Translations under genes and position numbers: made by a program
NCBI RefSeq assembly: GCF_900105455.1
Contig: NZ_FNSF01000007.1
Location: 434,001 to 498,000 of the forward strand
DNA: 64,000 bases
Origin: Tenacibaculum sp. MAR_2009_124
GTDB taxonomy: Bacteria > Bacteroidota > Bacteroidia > Flavobacteriales > Flavobacteriaceae
Direction of reading: 5' to 3'
Part shown: positions 1-9,000 of the stretch, piece after piece
How positions within the stretch are numbered: position 1 is the first letter of the stretch
Layout of the letters: every line of letters begins with the position of its first letter
Notes under the pieces: generated by a model
Told to the model about the DNA's origin: nothing
Databases searched by the model: none
The model's input: only the letters and a program-made list of their open reading frames with translations

Positions 1-469
1 CATTTCCAAGTGAAAATTCTTTAAATAACCCAGATACTTTAATGATAATTGGATAAACACCAACTTCATGATCTCTATTTATTTCCACTTCGATGAGGTA
101 TTTAAAATCATTGTCTTCATGTTCTAAAACTAATTTTAGTTGTTGAAAATGAATAGACATTGCTTCATTTACTTCAATTTCATAAGTGTCTAAAGCTTCT
201 TTTAAATCATCTTTCTTTCCGTCTCTATCATGATAAAAATCAATATCATCATGAGCAATTTTAATAATGTTTGTAATATTCAACCCTCGGAAAGTCGCAT
301 TCAATTGTTGAAGTATCGCTACTGCGGTAAAGGTTTCACGCTCTTGCTTATCTGAAATACTGCCAAGAGTTAAATGGTGGAAAAACTTTTTAAATGCTTT
401 TGTGGGTTTAACTTTTTTTATCTCGGTTAACTGAGCTGGGTCAATGGTAAGAATTCCTTCTAAATACAT
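1..469 (-). CDS. Hypothetical protein, N-terminal 156 residues only (truncated by window edge)
   Basis: The frame is open from an ATG at 469 (MYLEGILTIDPAQ) to the window edge, so the C-terminus is missing. I do not recognise the family. The visible part is soluble, with no signal peptide or membrane segment. It mixes a helical N-terminal half with a beta-rich stretch after residue 120. Acidic and His residues cluster around residues 75-85 (a HDDIDFYHDRDGKKD-type stretch). It starts 8 bp after the stop of the upstream GRDP-like gene, so it is probably the distal gene of the same minus-strand transcript as the potassium channel and polyamine genes. That co-transcription is the only functional hint. 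Confidence 0.6.
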   Translation of the reverse strand, partial: MYLEGILTIDPAQLTEIKKVKPTKAFKKFFHHLTLGSISDKQERETFTAVAILQQLNATFRGLNITNIIKIAHDDIDFYHDRDGKKDDLKEALDTYEIEVNEAMSIHFQQLKLVLEHEDNDFKYLIEVEINRDHEVGVYPIIIKVSGLFKEFSLGN

Positions 470-477
470 AGTAATAA

Positions 478-879
478 TTAATTATGACAGGAACCACAAT
501 TACTTGCGGCCCAAATGTTAATAGCATGCACTCCCCAAATTAACTCAGAAGGTTTGCCATACTGTTGAATATAAAGTTCTATTGTTTTTTCATAAATAGC
601 ATGATCACTCGATTCACTTGGTGTATGGTGAATAAATCTATTAAAATATTTTAAACAAAAGACATTGTAATATTTTGTAAATAAAATGAATTCATGCCAA
701 GCTAAATCTACGATTAATGATGGTGATAGTTTTTTATTTGTAAGATGAATTAGGTTAAGGAATCGAAGCATTTCGATAATTAAATCTTCTTCATCAAAAT
801 CGTGATTATCGGTGATTTCTTTAATTTTTTTCTTGAATAAAGGAATTTGGGTTACAATATCGTCCAATTGGATTTTCAT
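478..879 (-). CDS. GRDP-like small protein (glycine-rich-domain-containing-protein-like, DUF1399 type)
   Basis: This is a 133-residue soluble protein. The motif DLAWHEFILFTKYY (about residues 58-71), then FNRFIHHTP (about 80-88), resembles the W-H-x-x-(I/L) and H-H-x-P signature of the GRDP-like/DUF1399 family. The C-terminus carries a CGSCHN tail with two Cys that could bind metal or form a disulfide. The biochemical role of the family in bacteria is unknown to me. It lies 3 bp after the potassium-channel gene and 8 bp before the unknown partial gene, which implies one operon. Family assignment rests on motif resemblance only. Confidence 0.6.
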   Translation of the reverse strand: MKIQLDDIVTQIPLFKKKIKEITDNHDFDEEDLIIEMLRFLNLIHLTNKKLSPSLIVDLAWHEFILFTKYYNVFCLKYFNRFIHHTPSESSDHAIYEKTIELYIQQYGKPSELIWGVHAINIWAASNCGSCHN

Positions 880-882
880 AGA

Positions 883-1890
883 CTAATTTAAATATTGTTT
901 GTTTTCTCCATTGGCGATATACACTAAAGTATCTTTTTCAAGTAGTTTTAAATCATTTTCAGGGTTTTTAATAAGTTCACCATTTCTACTTATAGCAACT
1001 AAAGTAATTCCTAAATCTTTTTTGAGTTTAAAAAAGACCTCAATGAAAGAAGCATTTATAAACTCATTGTTTATAGATAGTTCAGTTTCACAGATATCGA
1101 GGTTACTTTTCTCCGTTGATGTAGAAATAAGGTCTTCTGTTAATAATGCTACATTAGGTTCAAAAATATAGCTCGCGATAAACTTAGAAACAATTTCTTT
1201 TTTAGGAATTATAAACTGAACTCCGAGATAATTGAATGAAGATTTAAGTTCTACATTCTCAATAGCAACAACACAGTTAATTTTTTCGAAGCGCTTTTTT
1301 AAACTGATGGTATAAACTAATGTGTCCGTATCGTTTTCAAAACTAATATAAACTCTTCTTGAATCTAAAATATTGACTTTCTCAATAGATTCATAGTCTT
1401 TTAGATTGGTTTGTAAAACGAAGCATTGGTCGTCGGAATAAATTTGGCGAATATCTTTTAAATCCGATTCCTTATTTACAACAATGGCTAAAGGTTCGTC
1501 AGCTTTTACGATTTGTTCGGCTACGCTTTTAGAAAAAGAATTCCAACCGATAATTATGCAGTGATTTTTCATTTTTGTCCCAAAAAATCCCATTTCTCTC
1601 TTTTTTAAATATTCTGATATTTTTACACTTAATTCAGTAATAAGGTACCCTAAGAATCCTAAACTACCTAACACAAATAAAATTCCTATAAGCCTTCCCC
1701 AAAATGTTATCGGATAAAAATCTCCATATCCAACAGTGGTAAGAGTTACCAATGAGTACCAGTAGGCGTCAGCAAGATTTCGAATATTTGTATTTTCGAA
1801 GTTAGATTCAAAATAAAATAAACCGTATACTAGTATATTATAAACACCTACAATTATGATAAATAATATGAGTTTATGCTTACTCTTCAT
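883..1890 (-). CDS. Two-TM potassium channel with cytoplasmic RCK (TrkA-N/TrkA-C) domains
   Basis: The 335-residue protein has TM1 at about 7-27, a pore helix, the potassium selectivity filter TVGYGD at residues 52-57, and TM2 at about 63-86. A TrkA-N/RCK Rossmann domain starts near 108 and an RCK-C domain spans about 255-335. The usual GxGxxG nucleotide loop of the RCK domain reads IIGWNSFS (about 113-120), so the ligand may differ from NAD or ADP. Known members are tetrameric, ligand-gated potassium channels of the cytoplasmic membrane. Its start overlaps the 3' end of the SpeD-like gene by 11 bp, an arrangement suggesting translational coupling. This places potassium flux and polyamine synthesis in the same operon. 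Confidence 0.93.
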   Translation of the reverse strand: MKSKHKLILFIIIVGVYNILVYGLFYFESNFENTNIRNLADAYWYSLVTLTTVGYGDFYPITFWGRLIGILFVLGSLGFLGYLITELSVKISEYLKKREMGFFGTKMKNHCIIIGWNSFSKSVAEQIVKADEPLAIVVNKESDLKDIRQIYSDDQCFVLQTNLKDYESIEKVNILDSRRVYISFENDTDTLVYTISLKKRFEKINCVVAIENVELKSSFNYLGVQFIIPKKEIVSKFIASYIFEPNVALLTEDLISTSTEKSNLDICETELSINNEFINASFIEVFFKLKKDLGITLVAISRNGELIKNPENDLKLLEKDTLVYIANGENKQYLN

Positions 1891-2188
1891 TTGCCATTAA
1901 CTTTTGGAATTGATTTAATTTGTCTTCATTACAGCTACTTAATTCTACATAGGTTTTATTCCCTTCGGGAAAGGTATGAATAGCAAGATGACTTTCTCCT
2001 AATAACCAAAAACATGTATAACCTTGTACGTTGAAATAATGTTCACTGAAATTTAGCAATGTGAAATTACATTGTAATAACAATGATTCAAATTTTTCTT
2101 TCAAATATTTTGGTTCTGTTTCCGAAATCCATTCTTGAAGATTAAATATTTTCGCTTCTATTTTTTTATATTCTGTATTCATTCGCAT
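1880..2188 (-). CDS. speD: SpeD-like pyruvoyl-dependent (S-adenosylmethionine) decarboxylase, short form
   Basis: The 102-residue protein keeps the core of prokaryotic SpeD/SpeH. It has a GESHLAIHTFPEG block with the self-cleavage pair Glu65-Ser66 (Ser becomes the pyruvoyl group), the conserved His71, and the Cys of the following SSCN at about 86. SpeD makes decarboxylated S-adenosylmethionine, the aminopropyl donor for spermidine. The neighbour just upstream in the transcript is a spermidine-synthase-like protein, which fits that pathway. It is shorter than the usual 115-125 residues, chiefly at the C-terminus. Some SpeD homologues are known to act on ornithine or arginine instead, so the substrate is not certain. 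A second in-frame ATG lies two codons downstream of the chosen start. The 3' end overlaps the channel gene. Confidence 0.82.
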   Translation of the reverse strand: MRMNTEYKKIEAKIFNLQEWISETEPKYLKEKFESLLLQCNFTLLNFSEHYFNVQGYTCFWLLGESHLAIHTFPEGNKTYVELSSCNEDKLNQFQKLMANEE

Positions 2189-2191
2189 TTT

Positions 2192-3754
2192 TTAGTATAA
2201 ATCCCAATTCCCATCAAGGTAATATTGATACAACACAGGATTTTGAATTTTATTAATCTCTATTTCATTTATATTGGTGTTGAAAAAATCTTTCTTACCA
2301 AATGATGTCAAAAGAAGCATTGCTTCTTTATGTATCCATTTTGTTTCTACAGAAGAAAAATCAATGTTTCGTAGTCGATCTTTAAATCTTTCTTTAGACA
2401 AAGTTTTGTCTTTCGTTCCAATAATCCATCCCCATTCTCCCATAGATAAAACTTGATTATGCATTGGTACTGTGGTAAAACCTGCCGATTGCAATGTCAA
2501 GTTAATACATTGAAAGGCTTTGGTAGCATAATAAGGACTGCCAGATTGTGTTATGATAAGCCCGTTAGATCTTAATTTACGGTAACATAATGAGTAAAAC
2601 TCATGAGAATACAATCTTCCTAACTCTACACTTCTTGGGTCGGGTAAATCAATAATAATGATATCATAAAACGATTCATTGTCTTGTTCTAAATGAATAT
2701 AAGCGTCTTTATTATAAATAGTCAGCTTATCACTGCTCATTGAACCTTCGTTAATGTTAATCAAAACAGCGTGTTCTTTGCCAAGACTGGTCATATTTGG
2801 ATCCAAGTCTACCATATCAATTTTATCAACTGAAGGATATTTTAAAAGTTCTCTTACAGCGCATCCATCGCCGCCACCTAATATAAGTACTTTTTGAGGA
2901 TGTGGATGAACTTGCATAATTGGATGCACTAAGGGTTCATGATACATCTTTTCATCAATAGAGCAGAATTGGAGATTTCCATTAAGATACAACCAATGCT
3001 CATTTTTCCATTCGGTTAATACAATTTTTTGATATTTACTTTGTGCAGCATAAATAACCTTGTCTTTGTATTTTTTTTGTTCACCCCAAGTGATAATTGA
3101 ATCCGTAAAACTTATCCCCGCAGTTAATGTTATCAATACTACAGTAATCATAGCAAGCATGCTGTTTAACTGCTTTTTGAACATTTTACCTCTAAATCGA
3201 TAAAACACCATGCAGGCAACAAAAAAGTTAATAAGCCCAAGGATAAAAGGTGTGTAGGTAAGTCCTAATATTGGAAGACCAATAAAGGCGAAAAATACAC
3301 CACCAAGTAAACTACCATAGTAATCTTTTTCAAGAATTGAAGAAATATTGGTTTGTAAATCTTCATATTCTTCGTTAATCCTAACAACAAGAGGAATTTC
3401 TAACCCAATAAGTAAACCAACCAACATACTTAAAAAGTAGATGACAATATCATAATTGGATGAAATAGCGGCTAGAGTATATACTAAAACTGAAGAAAAT
3501 GCTACAATTAGAGATAAGGAGAGTTCTAATAGCAGAAAGTTTCTGATTAAATTTGTTTTAAAAAGCTTGCTTAGTCGACTTCCAAGCCCCATACAAAACA
3601 ACATTAAAGAAACAATCATTGTCCATTGAAAAACTGAGTTTCCTATGAAATAAGTTGCTAACGTGGATAAAACATATTCGGCTACGATTCCAGCGAAACC
3701 AGTAGCAAATATCGCTAGTTTTAGAATGAATGAATTGTTTTTTAAATGCTCCAT
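2192..3754 (-). CDS. speE: Membrane-anchored spermidine synthase-like aminopropyltransferase
   Basis: The 520-residue protein is a fusion. Residues about 10-225 hold seven or so hydrophobic helices, and about 235-500 form a polyamine aminopropyltransferase domain. The catalytic domain shows LILGGGDGCAVREL (near residue 293), an acidic VDLDPNM strand end, a DAYIHL segment and the catalytic DLPDPRS loop near 368. These are the landmarks of SpeE binding decarboxylated AdoMet. It would transfer aminopropyl groups to putrescine or another diamine at the inner face of the membrane. The gene overlaps the upstream DUF350 gene by 13 bp and lies 3 bp before speD. The membrane domain may position synthesis next to the channel and DUF350 protein (inference). 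Confidence 0.88.
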   Translation of the reverse strand: MEHLKNNSFILKLAIFATGFAGIVAEYVLSTLATYFIGNSVFQWTMIVSLMLFCMGLGSRLSKLFKTNLIRNFLLLELSLSLIVAFSSVLVYTLAAISSNYDIVIYFLSMLVGLLIGLEIPLVVRINEEYEDLQTNISSILEKDYYGSLLGGVFFAFIGLPILGLTYTPFILGLINFFVACMVFYRFRGKMFKKQLNSMLAMITVVLITLTAGISFTDSIITWGEQKKYKDKVIYAAQSKYQKIVLTEWKNEHWLYLNGNLQFCSIDEKMYHEPLVHPIMQVHPHPQKVLILGGGDGCAVRELLKYPSVDKIDMVDLDPNMTSLGKEHAVLININEGSMSSDKLTIYNKDAYIHLEQDNESFYDIIIIDLPDPRSVELGRLYSHEFYSLCYRKLRSNGLIITQSGSPYYATKAFQCINLTLQSAGFTTVPMHNQVLSMGEWGWIIGTKDKTLSKERFKDRLRNIDFSSVETKWIHKEAMLLLTSFGKKDFFNTNINEIEINKIQNPVLYQYYLDGNWDLY

Positions 3755-4620
3755 GTAATCAAAATAGCAGAACCAACATAGGCAAAAGCCTCAATTAAAC
3801 CAGCTCCAATATTTGGTTTTTCTTGATTGATAATTTCATCAGTTAAATTACGTTCAGGTATTAATACTTTATCCGTTATAAATCGCATGATAGGAAGTAA
3901 GATGATTCCTAAAATAGTTTGTATACAAACATCTATTATAGTGGTTGTCCAATCAACAAACGGATCTATTAATGCATTCATAATAACAATTCCAATGGCA
4001 AGAATAGCTCCACTGAAACTAACACCTACAGCAACATTATCTGCTTCAATTTCTTTATGAACATCAAAGCGAATCCAAAGGGTGTAAATTTTAGAAGCTA
4101 CGATTAGCATGATATTACCGATAAACCAATAGGTTATAAATGTGATAAGGCCTTCTTGTAAACTTGTAGATTCTCCTATAAGTGCGCCATGCAGTAATAA
4201 TGCATTAGAAATATATATACTGGCTTCAATAACTCCCGTTCCGTTGTTCTTATCAACTAAAATTTCTTTTTTGAGATCAAAGTTCGGTAGGATAAGTTTG
4301 TTACTTAGGCGAATTGAAATTTGTAATAATAAAATGCCAAGTACTCCGTATAATGCAATATGGCTGAGATCTGTATAAAAGCCTAAACTTTCTCCTAAAG
4401 TGGCTCCACCTACAATAATAACAAGAGCTATAAAATACCCTACATATGATAGTATAAAAGCAAAGTTATCTTTATGAACGAGTTCGGAGGTAATATCAAT
4501 TTTGGGGTTTAATAGTTTAAAAACTATCTTACCAATATAAAATATGATTAACGCGATTAGTATATATCCTAATGAGTGTCCAAAGCTTGTGATATCTATA
4601 TATTCATTTAGATTTCCCAT
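3742..4620 (-). CDS. DUF350 family integral membrane protein (two DUF350 repeats; YjfL-like)
   Basis: The 292-residue, strongly hydrophobic protein has about eight membrane segments. They are arranged as two similar halves (about 10-140 and 150-290), each with a 'G..L.....I..S.ALLL.G/AILI' pattern typical of DUF350 proteins. A related DUF350 protein (YjfL) sits beside a PspA homologue (YjfJ) in Escherichia coli, so the association with PspA seen here is a known theme. Molecular function is unknown. The 3' end overlaps the spermidine-synthase-like gene by 13 bp, which suggests coupled translation and perhaps a complex. Confidence 0.85.
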   Translation of the reverse strand: MGNLNEYIDITSFGHSLGYILIALIIFYIGKIVFKLLNPKIDITSELVHKDNFAFILSYVGYFIALVIIVGGATLGESLGFYTDLSHIALYGVLGILLLQISIRLSNKLILPNFDLKKEILVDKNNGTGVIEASIYISNALLLHGALIGESTSLQEGLITFITYWFIGNIMLIVASKIYTLWIRFDVHKEIEADNVAVGVSFSGAILAIGIVIMNALIDPFVDWTTTIIDVCIQTILGIILLPIMRFITDKVLIPERNLTDEIINQEKPNIGAGLIEAFAYVGSAILITWSI

Positions 4621-4646
4621 TTATTTATTCTTTATTTTGTTAGTTG

Positions 4647-5477
4647 TTATTTACCAAATCCACCACTTCGTGAGCGAAATGAAGAGCTTTTGTATCTCGA
4701 TTGACTTCTGCTCGTTTTGCTATAGCTTTTTCTTGAAGTGTAGCCTCGAGATTTTAATTCAGAAGAGCTTTTGGAAACTTTTGATTGTACATTATTTTTA
4801 AAGGATTGTGGTTTGCTAGACCAAGAAGTGTTTTTGTTACTTTTAGATTTAGTACCATATTCATTAGAGCCTCCATAGTATGATTTTTTACTACGATAAT
4901 TACGATTATAGTCATTCCAATCACGTCTAGGATAACCATATCCGTAGCCATATCCATAGGAAGGGCGAAAGAATAGATCCGAAAATAGGCGATAACGTCC
5001 GTAAAAAGCCCAAAATGAACTTCCACTACTATTGGTTCTCCATTCTCCATACCTTGGGTTTCCAACATAATTGTTAACGCCAGCCGGTGATGAATTTTTA
5101 TCTAGTTTTCCATTCTTTTTACTAAGAACAGTCATCCCTAAATCATTTTGATATTCTTCAAAAATAATTGGAGATACTTCCTTCCAATCGGTATTTATTA
5201 TTTTTACATCCGTCGGACTCGAAATGGTATCTTTTAATTGCTCTTTCGTTAGCCTAGGTGGAGTTTCTTCTATCAAAACACGGTATTTATGAAAGTACTT
5301 ATCTGTAGCTTCTTTGTAGTCCATGTCAGATAAAATTACACTGTAATTATCTTTGTCAATATATTTGGTAATAATATTGTCTAGTGGCGATTTTACAAAT
5401 TTAGGTTTTGGTTTTGAGCTGCATGAACTTACAATAACAATTGTAAAGAGTAGCAATATATATTTTAAAAAGCGCAT
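4647..5477 (-). CDS. Lipoprotein with Tyr/Gly and Ser/Arg-rich C-terminal half
   Basis: The signal peptide (MRFLKYILLLFTIVIV) ends in the lipobox VSSC, with lipidation at about Cys19. Residues 20-130 look folded. Residues about 150-276 are low complexity: a YGYGYGYG run, then Ser, Lys and Arg-rich sequence ending in SRSGGFGK. I do not recognise a catalytic domain. The layout (lipoprotein, Gly/Ser-rich tail, GGFG near the end) recalls the DUF1190 lipoproteins YgiB/YjfM, and yjfM also lies near a PspA-DUF350 operon in enterobacteria. This is a similarity of architecture, not demonstrated homology. It is 26 bp upstream of the DUF350 gene and is probably co-transcribed. Confidence 0.8.
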   Translation of the reverse strand: MRFLKYILLLFTIVIVSSCSSKPKPKFVKSPLDNIITKYIDKDNYSVILSDMDYKEATDKYFHKYRVLIEETPPRLTKEQLKDTISSPTDVKIINTDWKEVSPIIFEEYQNDLGMTVLSKKNGKLDKNSSPAGVNNYVGNPRYGEWRTNSSGSSFWAFYGRYRLFSDLFFRPSYGYGYGYGYPRRDWNDYNRNYRSKKSYYGGSNEYGTKSKSNKNTSWSSKPQSFKNNVQSKVSKSSSELKSRGYTSRKSYSKTSRSQSRYKSSSFRSRSGGFGK

Positions 5478-5486
5478 AGTTGTTTT

Positions 5487-6041
5487 TTATTGATTGTATG
5501 ATGGTAGAATATTACTGATTTCGAAAGCTTTAATTGTTTTACCAACACTTACTTCAAAATCATTATCATCCCATTGTTCTATTGTTAAACATTTTTCCTC
5601 ATCTTCATCTAAATAATCAAAAGAAATAAGTTCTTCCCATTCAGAAGTATCAACATCTCTATAATAACCAGGAGATTCTTCATCTAAATAATAGGTTATA
5701 TTATCATGAGTGAGTTGCTTCGGAGGTTTTCCTTTGCTTTCAATATGATCAATTATTTCCGGAGCTAGTTTACGATATTTTAACTTTTTTGATATTGTAA
5801 TGATTAGCTCGTCGTCATCTTCAATATGCAAAAATAGTTTTTCTCCTTGTGATTCGAGAACGAATTCTCTGGAAAAGTAATTATCACCCCAATCGTATTC
5901 ACACATTTTTTTTACGGTCCAGGTTCTTAAATCGTAATCTAGCAAATATCCTTTTTCTAGATCTGTTACTTTTATGTTAGTTGGATCGTAATGTGTTTCT
6001 TCTTTATCCTTGTTACTTTTGAATAAGTCAAAAAATCCCAT
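5487..6041 (-). CDS. DUF4178 domain protein
   Basis: The 184-residue acidic, soluble protein is beta-rich and has no signal peptide. The C-terminal half shows the DUF4178 pattern: a tyrosine-containing strand (YYRDVDTSEWEEL), an acidic turn, then a 'CLTIEQWDDNDFEVSVGK' strand pair. The family is repeatedly found beside DUF350, polyamine-synthesis and PspA-like genes, as I recall, but has no known activity. It begins 58 bp downstream of the large AAA ATPase stop and ends 9 bp before the lipoprotein gene. Confidence 0.8.
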   Translation of the reverse strand: MGFFDLFKSNKDKEETHYDPTNIKVTDLEKGYLLDYDLRTWTVKKMCEYDWGDNYFSREFVLESQGEKLFLHIEDDDELIITISKKLKYRKLAPEIIDHIESKGKPPKQLTHDNITYYLDEESPGYYRDVDTSEWEELISFDYLDEDEEKCLTIEQWDDNDFEVSVGKTIKAFEISNILPSYNQ

Positions 6042-6099
6042 TGCTTTATGTGTTAGTTGTTATATGTTTTTTTATTGAACTCGTTTACAATAAAAGAAG

Positions 6100-9000
6100 T
6101 TATTTTTCCAATCCTTTTTTTAGAACTGATTTAATTCCTTCCAAATTTTCAGTAAAAGCCATCATTTGACTTAATATTTGTGCCATTTCATTATTTTTAC
6201 CGATACCTTTAAGTTTGTTATTTTTGGTAAATATTTCCTTAATATTTGTCCAACGTTCAACTTCTTCGTCAGACAAACGATCAATTAATTCTTTATATTT
6301 TAAAAGATTTGCTTCTGCGGATGAGGTTAAGGTTTGCGATTCACTTTCATAATGAGATAATAATAACCTTTGCAATTCTTCTTGATTCATAATGGGAACA
6401 ATTTTAGCTACTAGCTTGTTCATATCACGATAAGAACCTTGTAGTTTAAAAGATGGTTCAACTCTGTAATCATCTTCCATTGCTGCAGATTGTATGTAGG
6501 CTTGATTTACCTTTAAAATCGTATCACGAATGGTAATTACTTTTTTAAGAACGGAAATATAATCCTGCACCTCTTGTTTTGTATGATTCCCTTTTAAATT
6601 AACCTCTTTTGAATTGTTTTCTACTTTATCTATTAAAGTGTATACGTCTTCAAAGTATTTGCTACTTAATTGATGTAGCACAGGGTTTGAAGTCATAGAG
6701 TTTTCAATTAAACTTAATTTAAATAAATGAGCTGTGTCTCCGATAATATCACCAAGGTTATAAATATCGGCCCTGTTGGCCAACATATCAGGAATTTGGA
6801 ATTTATCACCACTTTCGGTGTATGGATTTCCTGCCATAATCACACAGAACTTCTTACCTCTTAAATCATAAGTCTTAGGTTTTCCATTGTATACACCTTC
6901 AATTTTTCTGGTTCCATCGGAAAGCGAAATAAATTTTTGTAAAAACTCAGGATTACAATGTTGAATATCATCTAAATATAACATTACATTGTCACCCATT
7001 TCAAAAGCCAAATTCAATTTCTTAAGCTCTTCTCTCGAGGCTGAGTTGTTTGCAGCCATAGGGTCAACAGAGGTAACTTCGTGTCCAATGGCAGGGCCGT
7101 TAATTTTCATAAATACTAAGCCCAATCGATTAGAAATATATTCCATTAAGGTCGTTTTACCATAACCTGGAGGTGAAATAAGTAAAAGCATTCCCATCCT
7201 GTCGGTACGTTTGTTGTCTCCAACAGTACCTAACTGTTTGGCTAAATTGTCTCCAATTAAAGGGAAATAAACTTGGTCTATTAATTTATTTCTAACGAAT
7301 GAAGAAAGAACTCTAGGTTTAAATTCTTCAAGTTTTAACGCATCTTTTAAGTCTTCTGTAACCTGATGTTTGGCTTCTTTATATTTTATGAAATTAGGAA
7401 CTTCTACAGTGTTAAAGTATTCAAGGTCGTTAATAAACGTATGGTAGTTAAATTTCCATTTACTTTCATTAATGTTGGTATGGTTCCCCTTTAAATCTTC
7501 AATAACGGTTACTGGGTTAACATTAATGGTGTCGGCGGCTGATAGATCTTCAAACAATAATAAAGCTACAGTTTCATGTATATAATCAGAAGCTTCTAAT
7601 TCTTTTTCAGAAATAAAAGAACTTACCCATTGAATAGTAAGTTGAATACGTTCAATATAACTTTCTTGCTTCTGAATTCCTGTTTTAAATTTGTGCAAGG
7701 CATTTTGCTTATCCAGTTTTTTTAGGAAGCTTTCCTTAAGGTTTAGAGCCGTATTACTGGTGTGAAAGACATTATCACTTTGCAATTCTTTAAATAAATA
7801 CAGAGCAATGTTTTTAGTGTCTTCTTTTGATAACAATTGAAATTTCTCAGAAAATGTATCTAAAGAATTGGTTAAGTCATCAATAATGTAATTATGAGTG
7901 GCACTATTTGGGAATACTTTGAGTACTTCTCCAGATGCTTTTATATTAGTGTTATATGAGTTTTGATCGGCTTCTGAAAGATGATTCCAAAAGTAGCGAG
8001 CAAAAGCTCTTATTTTTGGTGTAAAAGTTAGAAGTCCGAGTTCGTGATGTTTGTGCACCAGTGTATGCAGAATTTTAGAAGAATCCACATCATGCACACC
8101 TTTTACGTATCCCTCTGCATATAAATTACGACTTTCTTTTTGAACTAATTTTAATAACTCTTCTTCAGTTAAATTAATAAGTTCGTCGTTGTTAAAGTTT
8201 TTAAAGAGTTTATAAGCTAAGTAAGACGCTCTGTAAATGGTTTCATTTTCCGAAATCAATTCCTGATTCCAATATTTTTTTGAAGCCAGTAAAATATCAT
8301 TGGTAATTTCTTCATAAAAATCTGTTCCAGTTAAGTGATAGCATAATTGTTCGTTTTTATAAACGATTGTTAAATCTAAAACTTGTCTGTTTACTCCAAA
8401 TTTATGACTACCAAGTTTGATGATGTTTTCACCGTCTTCATATAGTTCTTGTTTGTCTTTAAGTTTTCGTAACGTATCTTCTTTTGCAACTTTTAATTTG
8501 GTTTCAACAGTTTCTGCTTTACCAATATCATCTAGTTCTTTTAATTGTTTTACAATATCACGAACCTTATTAATCATTAAATCGGCAGCGAAATATCCAT
8601 TGATATCTTCAATAGAATCAAAAGTAGCAGCTTTTTTGGTAATTCCTTTTAAGATACGTTCGGCAGCAGTTTGTAAAGCGATTGTTTTTTTGTTCCTTTT
8701 TTCAATGAGGCTGTTTTTACGATTGTCAAAAGCCGTATGAACCTCCTCTCGTTTTTCAATGATTTGAGTAATGAACTCGTCATAATCGGCAAACTTACCT
8801 TCTAGCTCTTCTAATTGAATAGTGGTTTTGGTCAAAAATTCATCACACTTTTCAGGAGTGTTTGCAATATCAATATAATTGATAATACTTTGATCAATCA
8901 ATTTAAGCTGGGCATTAAAGTCGGCTTTGGCTTCTTTGCTACCTAAATTTTTAATGGCGTTTTTAATTCCTGATTTAAGCTGATTTAAAGTTGCAAAAAT

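Noticed and set aside
8417-8740. Plus-strand ORFs inside the large AAA gene and inside the flotillin gene (12948-13592)
   Set aside because: They are Ser/Ala/Phe-rich shadows of coiled-coil coding sequence on the opposite strand.
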